NCBI RefSeq assembly: GCF_051106095.1
Contig: NC_135784.1
Location: 151,439,428 to 151,503,427, forward strand
Source of the DNA: Pogona vitticeps
Lineage: Eukaryota > Chordata > Lepidosauria > Squamata > Agamidae
Length of the DNA: 64,000 nucleotides
Reading direction: 5' to 3'
Below, piece after piece: positions 23,608 to 35,121 of this stretch (position 1 is the stretch's first letter; each line of letters begins with the position of its first letter). The position numbers and the translations under genes are program-made. The notes under the pieces were generated by a model. That model did no database searches. It was not told the DNA's origin and was given only the letters and a program-made list of their open reading frames with translations.

Positions 23608-24122
23608 CAGTGGGGTCTTGACTTGAGAACTTAATCCGTATTGGAAGGCGGTTCTCAAGTCAAAAAGTTCTCAGGTCAAATCTGCATTTCCCATAGGAAT
23701 GCATTGAAAGCCATTTGATCCGTATCTGCTCTTTTCCGTCCATAGAAACTAATGGGAAGCTGCTACTCCGCCTTCGACCACTAGAGGGGGATATTTTCTT
23801 TCTTTTTTTCTTAGGTCAAGAAAGGTTCAGGGAAGGCAGGGAAAATACAGTCCAGGCAGTACAGTACCAGGCAGTCTGAAGACTGTCTCCCAATCCACTC
23901 TCTAAATGCTGGGAGGAGTGAGGAAGCAGACAGGCACCCTTTTCACTGGCCAACAGTTAACTGAAAGTTCAAATTTTGCACTTTCCCTGCCTCCCACATG
24001 GTTTTTTTTTCAGTTCTTAACTCAAATCTAAGTATGTAAGTCAAGTCAATATTTTCCTATGAGAGTGGTTCTTAAGTCAAAATGTTCTTAACTCAAGCCA
24101 TTCTTAAGTCAAGACCCCACTG
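23608..24122. mobile_element. Tigger-like MITE, 515 bp, TA flanks
   Basis: Inverted ends CAGTGGGGTCTTGACTT...AA of about 23 bp, between TA dinucleotides at 23606-23607 and 24123-24124. Subterminal repeats of GTTCTCAAGTCAA type. No transposase. Confidence 0.9.
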
Positions 24123-24639
24123 TACCTACCTACCCTGCATGTGTTAGGAGCCAAGGGAGAAATTCCCAATCCCTACATTTTTGAACAGAAGATGCTTCCC
24201 ACATATAATCTATACATGGTTAGACTCAGCTGCACAACTGGGAATGTAATATTTGCAGCAGAGGGGTTGTGTAGTTAGTCTTGGCTGTGTAAGTTGTAGT
24301 AATAGTACAGTAGTAGCATTTTTGTCCTTCTATATGTCCATTTGATCATATTCCCAAAGTAATGTACAAAACAAATAAAATAATGAACATTTAAACTGAA
24401 ACAAATGCTAAAGATACAAGTTGTAAAAATAATTATGTGGCACTAAATCAGTCAGCAAGATGAAATTTTATATGCATAAACATACACACACCCCTTAAGA
24501 AAGCAAGCAGCTCTTTTTCTGGCACCAAAAGGAGGATAATTCAGGCAACAGGCAGAGAGTGACTATGGATAGAATTATTTGTGACACATTGATTAAGCAG
24601 CAACATGGTGGTTTTAAGCCTTTCCTGCTTTCTAAAATG

Positions 24640-25560
24640 TGGCAGGATTGCAGCCTGTACTGGATGGCATTACACTCCCTCTGAAAATACAGGTCCACAG
24701 CCTGGGAAGGGGGTGGGGCTGGATTTGTCTTTGAGCCCGGATGTCCAGCTTTTGGCAGTGGTGAGGAGTGCCTTGGCACAGTTAAAACTAGTGTGCCAGT
24801 TGCAACTGTTTCTTGTCTGATCTGGCTATGGTGACATGTGCCCTGGTTACATCTTGACTGGATTACTGTAATGCACTCTACTTGGAGCAGCCTTTGGAAA
24901 GTGTTTGGAAACTTCAGTGGGTACAAAATGCTGCAACCAGATTCCTAAGTGGTGCTGGTTGCAGGGATCACATAACCCCGGTTACAGCAGCAACACTGGC
25001 TGCCAATCTGTTTCCGGGCACAATTCCAAGTGCTTGCTTTAACCTATAAAGCCCAAAATGGCTTGGGTCCAAGCTATTAAGGCTATGTCTCCTTCTAGGA
25101 ATGTCTGGGAATTAAGATAATCAGGGGAGGCCTTTCCCTCAGTCCCATCACCTTAACAGGCGCACTTGATGGGGACATGAGAGAGGGCCTTCTCTGTTGC
25201 TGCTTGGAAGACTTTGGAACTCCCTCCCATGGGAAGCCAGACCGGCCCCGTCTTTGCTGTCTTTGCTGAAGCAGGCAAAGACCTTTCTCTTCAAGTAGGC
25301 TTTTTCTTAGTGAGTGGCAGCCTGAGAGGGGTTTTTTAAAATGGATCGTTATCGTTTTGTTTTTAAATGTGTTTTTAGAACTGTATTGATTTTATTGACC
25401 ATTTTTAAAATTCTTTTTAAGTATTTGTATACTCACTGTTTTTAGCTTTTGAATATTGTCTTTTAATTGTTGTAAGCAGACTTGGGTCTTTTAAAGAGAA
25501 GGGTAGGGGGAAAATGTAAACAAACAAACAAACAAACAAACAAATAAATAAATAAATAAA
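24640..25560 (+). mobile_element. L2-like (CR1 superfamily) LINE 3' part
   Basis: In shifting frames it encodes LDYCNALYLE, KWVQNAA-like, HITPVTAATLAANLF, SPKWLGSKL and GRLWNSLPWEARPAPSL, the C-terminal end of L2-type reverse transcriptases. It ends with a CAAA/TAAA tail at 25517-25560. Confidence 0.85.
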
Positions 25561-27625
25561 GTGTTTGGTAATGTCTCCTATGTGGCATGGCTGTGTGGTA
25601 CATCCAGTTATTCTAAAGCCCTTCCAGCGACAACACAAGTCTGAAGGAGGAAAGGGCAAGTTCTGGGACAGCAAAGGATGTAGCAGTAATTAAGTAAATA
25701 TGATGATACTGCTCCTGCATCCCTCTCTGAGGAATGTCTTGTTATTTGGCAAGGACAAACTTGTGTGCAACACACATTTGATTGGGATACATGATGTGGT
25801 ATGTGGAGCTGGATGGGATTTTGCAGTAATTGGCAAAGGCTTGGATACTTTTTCAAATAATTTGGGAGGCCTTAGGAGAATTCCAAAGCACCTTTTGTTA
25901 TTCCTTTGGGTTCATTATTTTTCCTTCTTTCCTTTTCTTCATTTCAAGTATAATGCAGCCCAGGAAAACTCTCAAGTGACAAAGTAATAGGGTAATGAAA
26001 GCACATATACAGTAAAAGTTCCTGCTTGAAGGTCAAGAAACTGAAGTGTTGGAATTAAATTGGCAGCTTCTATAAAAATGTTTTTGTACCCAGCAAACTG
26101 GATACAGGGCTTGTCCCCAAGTTTCAGGTTTTATATTTCAGGTTTTTATTTCATTTGTAAATCAAATGAATAGCTTACATTATCTACTCACATGTAAACT
26201 GGCTTCTATGCCTTATCAGCAACTTTCACATAGTCCAGATGAGAACATAAGCTTCCCTTTCCTTATAAAAATACTCTTAATTCTATTTGTAGAACTAGAA
26301 CTAGACTTCAGAAATCCTGATTTCTCAAGTATATTGTTTTGAATATACAGTATCTCCTTATTCCAGACATCCTTGATTAATAAAAATAAAAGACCTTTGA
26401 TTGTCCTTTAGTGGTCAGCCAGAATTGCCTGGGAAGCCCACAAGCAAGGACATGAAGTTAACATTCCTCTCTAGCCGCTCTGCTCCCGAGAAGCATACCG
26501 CCTCTGAAACTTAGGAACTAAATGTAGGTGTTCATAGATTTGCAGGCAATTCTTTATGAGTCTGTTCAGAAGTAAGTTATAGCAAGTTCAATTGGTCTTA
26601 ATTCCCGGTAACTTCATACAGAATTACAGCCTTGTCTTCTTAGAATATGCCATGGTATGACTCTAATGTTGCAATCGAATGTGCATTTGAGTTGAAATTA
26701 AGTCCTGCTATTTTCAGTGGGCTTGCTCCCAGATTTCAGCTGAATACTCAAGCCAACTTGGCAGGTGGTTTTTATTTTCTGGACAAGTGTGTTTGTGTAA
26801 TTGAGGCCTGAATACATAAAATGCAGGGATGTTGTTGTTTTGTACCATAGATATCATCCTTGTAACATTGACAGATATCTGTGATGTAGAGCTACTACCA
26901 AAATAAATTATAGTATTTAATTAAATAAATAAATCCCAAAACAAAAACTAAGTAAGGTCTTTATGCCTGCGAAAAAGAAAGGTGAACCATTTTTTTAAAA
27001 ATAGGCAACTCATTGTGCTATTATCTAGCCAGAGGAATAAAAGGCATGAACAACAAATAAATTATTGGTATCTCAGTTACAGAAAATAATATGGATGGGT
27101 CAGTTTTTACATTTCTGTGTAAATCCAGAAAAGCTGATAGGATGATCTGGGGTCCTTCCATTGACTTTAATGAAGTGATGTTGGATTCACACCAATAGTT
27201 AGTCAGCTGCTTTTGGAAGAGTCATAGACATCGCTTGTTATAACAACAGCTTCATCTCCGTGCTGCCAGTTTTAGTTCTGTCAGAAGCAAGCATAACACC
27301 TTGCTGTGAAGCCACTTCAGATTCAGACTAGTTATGCCTTTATTGATCTCAATGAAATGAAACTATTGTAGAGAGATTCTAATACCATTGCGCGACGTCA
27401 TCTTGTCCATGTTGGTTTCTAAACTCTCTGGATTGGTGATGGATATAATCCAGTGGATTTCAGTGGTGTGAATCCTTTGATCACACTTTAAATTTACACC
27501 AATTTGTGCTACAGCAGTTGTAGTAGAAAAACTCCAAAAATAAATTCACATCAATATATCTGAAAAAAATTATCCACTCCTCAGTATGTCAACACTATGA
27601 AAAGAAGTATGCTCCAAACAACAAT
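25561..27625. other. Intergenic, no feature recognised
   Basis: AT-rich sequence. Near 26540-26760 lie weak traces of an old repeat with TTCAGAAGTAAG and AGTGGGCTTGCTCCCA motifs, also seen near 15360, 19270 and 44820. Confidence 0.45.
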
Positions 27626-27635
27626 GTAGTGGTTT

Positions 27636-27882
27636 AATATATTCGCAAAGGCTTTTACGGCCGGGATCTAGTGGTTGTTGTGGGTTTTTCGGGCTCTTTG
27701 ACCATGTTCTGAAGGTTGTTCTTTCTAACGTTTCACCAGTCTCTGTGGCCGGCATCTTCAGAGGACAGCACTCTGTGCTCTGTGCTGTCCTCTGAAGATG
27801 CCGGCCACAGAGACTGGTGAAATATTAGGAAGAACAACCTTCAGAACATGGCAAAAGAGCCCGAAAAACCCACAACAACCAG
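27636..27882. mobile_element. Penelope-type foldback with 10-bp target duplication
   Basis: Flanked by tgtagtggtt at 27626-27635 and 27883-27892. Arms of 99 nt (27673-27771 and 27782-27880) are inverted copies around a 10-nt centre. The left end has an extra unpaired TATTCGCAAAGGCTTTTACG segment. Confidence 0.85.
27782..27830 (+). ncRNA. Hammerhead-ribozyme-like core in foldback arm
   Basis: CTGAAGA (27792-27798), U, then GCCGG ... CTGGT able to form a 5-bp stem II, then GAAA (27819-27822). The inverted left arm carries the same core on the minus strand, followed by C as in active hammerheads (GAAAC, 27734-27730). Stems I and III were not confirmed. Confidence 0.4.
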
Positions 27883-28565
27883 TGTAGTGGTTGCGGTTCA
27901 CCATTCCTGCTCCCCCGTCTCTTAAAACCATCATTTAACAATCCTCTTCCCCAAGAGATTTTTTTTGTTCTATTCTGTGGAGACCTCATATTTCAGAGTT
28001 CTTTTGGGAACCATCTTCCTAGCAGACATTCTAATCTGTACTTATATATTGTCTGCCCCGGGGATATAAATAGCAAGCATTAATACTGGCTTGGTCCATC
28101 TAGCTCATGGGTCGGGGAACAGGGGTAAATTACCCCAAGTGGGGTAAAAGTGAAAATCCTGGGGGTAATGAGCAGAGTGCTACCCCCTCCCTCCACCCCC
28201 ACCCTCTGCAGCCAAGCTCAAATTGTAAACCACCTCGTCCTGTTACTTCCTTCCTTGCAGCAAGGGACTTCTAAATGCTCGGTTTGTTCAGAGATTGGGG
28301 AGATAAGCTTCCTTAATAGGTTCCAGCTGGGGATTAGCCCCAGGCAATCAATCAATCCGGGGCTTCTGAACGACTGCTTCCTCCGGAAGTGAATGCGAGC
28401 AAGCAGAAGGCGGGAAAGGAGCAAGCAAGGGAAGGAGGGAAGAAAGAAAGGTGCGAGAGACCGAGGACTTCATCAGGCTTATTTAAATGTATGTAATTGG
28501 AGAAAATGAAGGGAGAAAATGGAGGGAGGGAGGAAATGGAGTGTGTGTGTCTGTGTCTGTGTGTC

Positions 28566-28568
<3 letters not shown>

Positions 28569-28610
<42 letters not shown>
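28569..28610. repeat. (GA)n microsatellite
   Basis: About 21 uninterrupted GA units inside the hAT element. Confidence 0.97.
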
Positions 28611-28612
<2 letters not shown>

Positions 28613-28669
28613 CAAAACTGAAAATGAACAGGCAGTTAAGCAAAAGAGAAACTGAATTAAGGCGGGGGG

Positions 28670-29275
28670 ATGGCTTTTTAAGGTGCTGTCTGGGTTTATC
28701 ATTGCTTTGCTTCCAAGAAGCAGGCATCTTTGAATTTTGTGGCTGCTGTCACCCTCTGCAGTGATCATGCAGCTCAAGAAAGTAAAATCTGTCACTGCCT
28801 CCATATCTTCCCCTTCTATTTGCCAGGAGGTGATGGGACCAGTGGCCAGGATCTTGGGTTTTTTTTTTGTTTTTATGTTGAGCTTCAGAGCATTTTTTGC
28901 ATTCTCCTCTTTCACCCTCATTAAGAGGTTCTTTAAGTCCTCACTTTCTGCCATGCTTTTGCATAGTCAATGAAGCAGAAGTAGATGTTTTTCTGGAACT
29001 CTCTGGCTTTCTCCACAATCCAGCGTATGTTAGCAATTTGGTCTCTAGTTCCTCTGCCCCTTCGGAATCCCGTTTGTACTTCTGGGAGTTCTCGGTCCAT
29101 GTACTGCTGAAGCCTGCCTTGGAGGATTTTGAGCATAACCTTGCTAGCGTGTGAAATGAGTGCAATTGTATGGTAGTTAGAGCATTCTCTGACACTGCCC
29201 TTCTTTGGGATTGGGATGTAGACTGATCTTTTCCAGTCCTCTGGCCACTGGTGAGTTTTCCATTGATGATGATAA
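28670..29275 (-). mobile_element. BovB LINE fragment with internal deletion
   Basis: The minus strand encodes WPEDWKRSVYIPIPKKGS, SNYHTIALISHASKVML, GFRRGRGTRDQIANIRWI and CFIDYAKA, then joins directly to MAESEDLKNLLMRVKEEN and ITSWQIEGEDMEAVTDF. Roughly 100 RT residues, including the YADD motif, are missing between the two blocks. Confidence 0.9.
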
Positions 29276-29765
29276 AAAAAGCACACTGGTCCTTTGATAC
29301 TGGGCTGTGGCACCAGGGTGGGTGACATGACCTTTAGCCTGGTTTGTTCCTTTTCGCACACCACACATAGAATGATTAAAGTGGTAGGGAAAGCCCCCCC
29401 CTCCCCCAATTCTGCATTGGCTGTCTCTAGCAAGCATGTCATTGCTAGCACCACTCTGGCAGCCACTAATGATCCTCTGCAAGCTAGCAAAAATTTAATG
29501 CAACTTGCTAGGCACGTTGGGCACCTTACTACTCCCTATACCACACCATGGCTGGAGTGCAATGTGTTCCAGCAAAAATAGTGCACATCTTTATCAAATT
29601 TGGTGCATCCTGCTAGTTCAGTACACAGCCTGTGTAGATTCAATAATATTTTTAATTCAAATAATGTATGATTTCCTTCCTTTCGAATCAAGGGGGTAAT
29701 GTCGGCGTATATAAATTTTTTGGGGGGTAAAAGGTAAAAAAGTTCCCTGACCCCTGATCTAGCTC

Positions 29766-31900
29766 CATAAGAATTTGGCTGAAATGAGGGGTCAATCGTC
29801 ATATTTCCATACATGCCAACCCAGAGTCTTTTGGGAAGCCCATAAACATGGCATGAAGACAGCAATCCCGTCACCTCAGTGTTGACTTTCAGATGTGCTT
29901 CCTTTCTAAAGATGGGACTTTTGTTCAGTTTACATAACTGAATAGACATTATTTTAACTTCGTTTTAGAACCACCCAAACCAATGACCAACACCATATCT
30001 AATGACATCCTATTGTGCAAGTTAATTAAATAAATTATGTGGAGACATTTTGTCAATTCAAACTTGGCTGCACATTGATTTCACCAGATGACCCCAAGAT
30101 TAGGTACAACAAGGAAGCCAAATGTTGTTTCTTCACATTCTCTCCACACAGTTCATCTTCCTCCTCCAGCCTACTGCTTTCCAAATATATTGGACCACAT
30201 TATCATGGCCATGATGTCTCCAGATAATGAACTTTGTGGTCTAGTACATATGAAGAACACAAGGGTAAAGCACTGAATTGTTTGCTTGACAAGCCAATTA
30301 AGTGGTGTACTACTTAGAAATAATAACAAAAAAAGGTGGAAAGCTTCCTCCTGCTTTGTTGTTGTTTTATTTCCCTTTTTCTTTAGAAGGAGGAAGGGCC
30401 AAATATGGTTCTTTTGAGGTGTGGTGTGCTTTTGAGGTGAGGTGTGGTGTGCAATCGTTGCATTTTCCCAAATGACATGACACACTTCAAAGCAACCCTG
30501 TTTAGCACAATCCACCCATGGACTAAATTTAGTTAGAAGACTTTGAGAAAGAACTTGTCACAAAAGTGTGTCCCATCTGTACTTTTGTTGATATGTCAAA
30601 TAACTTCTAAAACTTTGGTGAACTGGGCTTTTGTTAAAAGCCATGCTGATTCTTTCTTACGGGAGCTTTCTTTCTGTTTGATTATTCTAGTTTAAATAAT
30701 GCTTTCAACCTATTTATCTGAGATAAATAAGGGTAATCAAGCTCTCACATTCTGGCTTTTTTTCCAGAATCCCTCAGAAGAAGAAAAAAAATCTGGTAAT
30801 TATTTTTACTTACAAGATGCAAATTTTGTTGGAGGACCAACATTTTCACATTACAGCTCATTAGGACAGGAGTTAATTATTTGTAGTCATCACTACTAAT
30901 ATACCTCAGAAGTGTGTGATGAAGAGTTTCTTTTGTTTTCCACTGATTTTTGAAGCAGGCAGAAAAAGTAATGCATGAGAGCCCACAACCATGACTTTTC
31001 TAAGCATATTTGAGAAGTCAGAAGGGGAGATCAATATAATATGAAAAAAAAATCAACAAGAACAACATCTAAATTCCTCTGTAAATGCCAGAGGAGTAAA
31101 GAGAAGAGGGAAGTCTTGTATTTTACTCAGCTTCAAAACAGGTAAAGCTTCTGCCTGCCTAAAATGTGGTGACATTGGGGGGGGGAATGGAAGATATCCC
31201 CCATGAGTTGCCAACACTTTGTGGGGGTCTTGCCAAGTCATGGTATAAAAAATAAAGAATTGGACTTTCTTGCTGTAACTAAACTGATTTTGGTCTGGTG
31301 AGAATCTGGATGAAATCAGCTGAGAAAGAGACAAGTACTTTATCTGAAGTTTCATGGAAGCAACTATGAAATAATGATGATCTGTGTAGATTGATAAGCA
31401 TAAATAAATAAATTGTTTATTTAGTTTGGGACTATTTTTATCCCAGGAATCTGGCCTGGTTTCAAGATTGGTTCAGTGTTATAGGGGAACATGGTAAGGT
31501 GCCATCCTCATGCCTGCTATTTTAAATCTCTCATAATGCCCCAGAGTACTCAATAGAGTACTACAGCTGGGCTCCATAGATGTACAGTAGTGGGAAGCTT
31601 CCGGTTTCAGGACTGGCATTCGTAGCCAGCCTAGTATCAGTATCTGACACACTCAGGGTCAAGAGCCCACATGTGCTACTAGATGCTATCAGGGCCGATG
31701 CCTACCCAGCCTGGAGATCTGGCAACATCAGATCCCGTTCCTGATATGGCCACTACGTAGTTGCTCCTAGGGGAGGCTAGGAGGTAGTGCTGTTGTGGAG
31801 CCACTCCTCGTTTTCCTTAGATATGCTTCTCAAGTGATAACAATGTTTTGAGGGACAGCACTGCACTAAGGGCCCGCACAGAGTGGTGTGTAGCAGATAG
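29766..31900. other. Intergenic, no feature recognised
   Basis: No exon, RNA gene or nameable repeat seen apart from short TAAA runs near 31400. Confidence 0.45.
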
Positions 31901-31908
31901 GCTAGGTG

Positions 31909-32044
31909 TAGTGGTGTCCAACCTTGGACCTCCAGATGTTCTTGGACTTCAACTCCCAGAAATCCTGGCCAGCAGAGATGGTGGTGAAGGCGTCTGGGAG
32001 TTGTAGTCCAAGAACATCTGACGGGCCAAGGTTGGACACCACAG
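31909..32044. mobile_element. Short palindromic hAT MITE
   Basis: Near-perfect inverted halves: GTGGTGTCCAACCTTGGAC ... TGTTCTTGGACTTCAACTCC against GGAGTTGTAGTCCAAGAACA ... CCAAGGTTGGACACCAC. Confidence 0.85.
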
Positions 32045-32208
32045 GAGGGGCTCAGGAGGCCTGGCTTCAAATCCCAACTCACCCATGGAAACCCACTGGG
32101 GTAAAGGAACCGGTAAAGCCAATCCTTAAATATCTTACCTTGAAAGCCATATTTGAGTCACTATAAGTCAGTTCCAACTTAATGGCACATAACAACAACA
32201 ACAAAGGG
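32045..32208 (+). mobile_element. tRNA-derived SINE (RTE-tailed), 5' end cut by the adjacent MITE
   Basis: Starts at the B-box region (CTGGCTTCAAATCCCA), has CCATGGAAACCCACTGGG, and ends GTTCCAACTTAATGGCACAT then ACAACAACAA. Confidence 0.75.
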
Positions 32209-33362
32209 CCCACTTAGATCTGGCTCCAAACATGCCAGCCCTGCTTGGTTCTTGTGAAGTCATAGTAAGAAAGAGGCATCAAAATGCTCTGGGCCTGGCG
32301 TTCAACACAACATAAAGCTGGCCCTGGATACTCAATCCAGCTACTACTGAGCTTACAAAGGGAGAAAAAAACTAGCAGCAGATTTAATCTCCACAAGTCT
32401 TATCTTCTACTTCCTAAACAGTGAAGCCCAATCTTACTATTATCATTATTTTGTAATACTATACTTTTATTTGATTCATGTGTTTTCCGGGGGGGGGGCA
32501 TGGGGAAACTAACCATGAAAATGTATGGTAAGAATTTTAGAAATACAGTACTGTACTGTAATAGGCATTTACTTAGAGATGAATTCGGCTATTCTGTTTC
32601 TTCAAATCCCTGTAGCTCCTTCTCTAATCATCCTATTGTGGTTAGGTCTACTGTAGTTTTGACTCTTATCTCCATAAAGCAAATCAGGGATGTTTTTAAT
32701 TTTTCAACATTTTGAGGGCCACATGTCAGGTTTAAAATGGCCAGTGAGTGAAGCCTCAGACCAAATTGGTGAAGGTTCCAGGTTCCCTCTTCAGCAAGGC
32801 CAGTTTCAGGAGTGTCCAAAGATGAGGCTTCACTAAAATCTTTCAGGGGCTTCATGCAGTCTTGTCCCCCACCAGTGCCCTTCCCTTGCTTGTCCACTGC
32901 ATCATCTGCCTTTTTTATTACCAGGCAAATCCATGAAACGAGAAAAAGATGGAGTAACTTCACTTTCTGTGCGTTCTGATTGCTAGCATGGGAAGCTTTC
33001 CATCAAGAATCATGTAAGGGTAATATGGGGGGTGTTCAAAATGCCATCTTATGGCTCCTCAGTCAGTGGGCCTTGCACGGGGGGGATATCTGGTTGCAAT
33101 GGAAGGTGGCTGAGTCACTAAGATACCATTTTAATATCTCTTGGCACCCTGCACAGTAGTACATTGGAGGCACTGCAGAAAACTAAAATGGTGGATAGAG
33201 TTGGCTAATCTATATTTCACAAAGTGCCCGGCCATTAGAATTACTTTTAAAGAGGGACCTAAGAGAGGCATGAGCAGCTGGTCCTTATACTGTACATTGG
33301 TGACAAGCCTTACACTGCCATCTAGAGCAAATCAATTTCATATACAAACACATGTGCACACA

Positions 33363-34219
33363 CAGGGCCTGTCTAGACTTCCATACAGATTGCTGTTTAG
33401 ATCACTGTTTGTATAGTTTGGTTCAAACCAAATTACTGCATCCGAATGTGTATCTATTTAGACCGATCCATCCTGCCCCTTTAAGAGTTTATCCTGCTCC
33501 TTTCTGACATGACGCTAGGGGCTACAATTTTGATACTCCTAATTATCCTGTTGTGTAGCCTGTGCAGATGGTTATTTCACACCTTCACGGACCTGTGTGC
33601 GACATTAACTGAGGTGACAACCCTATGATGTATTAAGTGGTTGTGACGTTAAAAGGGAGGATGGAGGGGGGAAACCCTCTCATCTTCATCTTTATTTTTT
33701 TAAAAAATCCCTAGCTGAGGCCGCAAAATTCTAAAACCATGCTAAGTTGTTGCATTGCCACTTCATTAAACAAAACAAAACAAAACCATTTTTTTTTAAA
33801 AAAAGGAAAGTCACTGAGTGACAGCCATGAGAAAAGGCGGGGAAGGGAGTTATGTTGACTTCATGAGCTCTGCCTCCACAAGGCAGCAGAAGCCCAGCAT
33901 TACCCTGGCTGAGGAGAAATGCAGGAAAAAGGAGAGTTTATCTCTACCATCTCCCCAATCTTCACCCAGTATTTTTCCCTCATGCTGCTGCTGTCCTCAG
34001 CTGCTGTTCCTGCTGCCTCCTTAGTTGCAAGTAAACTGAATAAACTTGCTAGTAAGTTAACTGGTAATCCAAAGGCCTGTGTGGACTTCTGTCATGGGAG
34101 AGAAGAAACATCTCCAGTGCAAACAGAAGTATCACTAAATTGAGAGATAAAACAGATCACACTGAAACTTTTAAGTGTGAACCAGACTGCTCCAAATTCT
34201 CCTGTCTAGACAGGCCCTG
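33363..34219. mobile_element. DNA transposon-like element, 857 bp, 16-bp inverted ends
   Basis: Both ends read CAGGGCCTGTCTAGAC inward. No clear target duplication or transposase. Possibly hAT. The inner sequence is not otherwise recognised. Confidence 0.6.
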
Positions 34220-34935
34220 TGGCAAATACTGTATACTCCTTTTCCCACATGGATATAGGACTCCATCCCACATATCCACACTGCTCCATTGTCACATGTC
34301 CTCCCCTCATCCAGTCCCCTGATCCTCTTGAGCCAAGCCTCTGTTCCTTGCTAGAATCAACAGAGATATAGGCCCAGACGATTAGGAGACAAGGCACAAC
34401 GAGAAAGAAAAACAGTGAAATGCAAGTGGTCTAACTGGGGAGATATGAAGGGAGCACAGATGCTGTTCAGGGTTTTCTTTCGTGCACCAGCAGCGCATGC
34501 ACAAATGCAGCACCTAACTGGCAAGGACTCCACAGATGTAATTGCACACACAGGCATAGGCACCTCTGGAGTTTTCCAGGAATTCGAAGGGAAAGGTCAG
34601 ATGGAATTAATTCTCCTACACCTTTTTTTTGTAAAACTGTTTCCAGTATTTTTCACCGCATCAGAAATGGTTTAAAAACTAGGCAATGCTATCATTCCCA
34701 CCCCCACCTCACCCCACCTGCTTTCCCCATTCTGTTGTCCCAGGGTTGGTCTGTCTGTTTTGAGTGAAAGGCTGGATAACAAAATGTCCCTTCAGATCTG
34801 TGCCTCCTAAGACACCACTCCCTACTGGCCAGGAGCAGTAACAGTCTCTATACTGGGCCAGTTGTTTCTGTCCCCTCTCTCCCCAGAGAAGGGATGAATG
34901 GGTATGCTATGGTTCCGCCACCCTATGGCCTCTGT
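34220..34935. other. MIP 3' flank and probable 3' UTR
   Basis: Noncoding DNA downstream of the MIP stop. No clear minus-strand AATAAA was found close to the stop, so the 3' UTR end is unknown. Confidence 0.45.
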
Positions 34936-35121
34936 TTATAGTGCTTCCGTCGTCAGCTCGACAGGTTCCTCTGGAGGCTCCGGGGGCGCACTGAGTTCAG
35001 CTTGCTGCTCACCTTTCAAGATAGAGAGGCGCTCGGACACCCCACGCCTCCGCGGGAGGAGGATGAAGTCATACAAGCAGCCGCCTATCACACCACCGAG
35101 GATAGGTCCGACCCAGTACAC
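34936..35121 (-). CDS. MIP: MIP exon 4 (residues 203-263 and stop)
   Basis: Acceptor TTTCCAG, then [14 protein letters not shown] (helix 6) and the cytoplasmic tail, ending TTEAL and TAA at 34938-34936. Relative to human, the tail between residues 240 and 255 is Pro/Glu-rich (APPEPPEEP) and is the most divergent part. Confidence 0.96.
   Translation of the reverse strand: MYWVGPILGGVIGGCLYDFILLPRRRGVSERLSILKGEQQAELSAPPEPPEEPVELTTEAL

Larger units (their letters stand above)
28106..29756. mobile_element. Non-autonomous hAT element with BovB insert
   Basis: Flanked by exact 8-bp duplications atctagct (28098-28105, 29757-29764). Ends CATGGGTCGGGGAAC and (inverted) GTTCCCTGACCCCTG. Inside lie a GA microsatellite and a minus-strand BovB piece. 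No intact transposase was recognised. Confidence 0.88.

Noticed and set aside
24495-24926. 143-codon minus-strand open frame
   Set aside because: Lies antisense to an L2-like LINE and shows no domain of its own.
28933-29490. 185-codon minus-strand open frame with RT motifs
   Set aside because: A BovB fragment with an internal deletion inside a hAT element, not a domesticated gene as far as can be seen.
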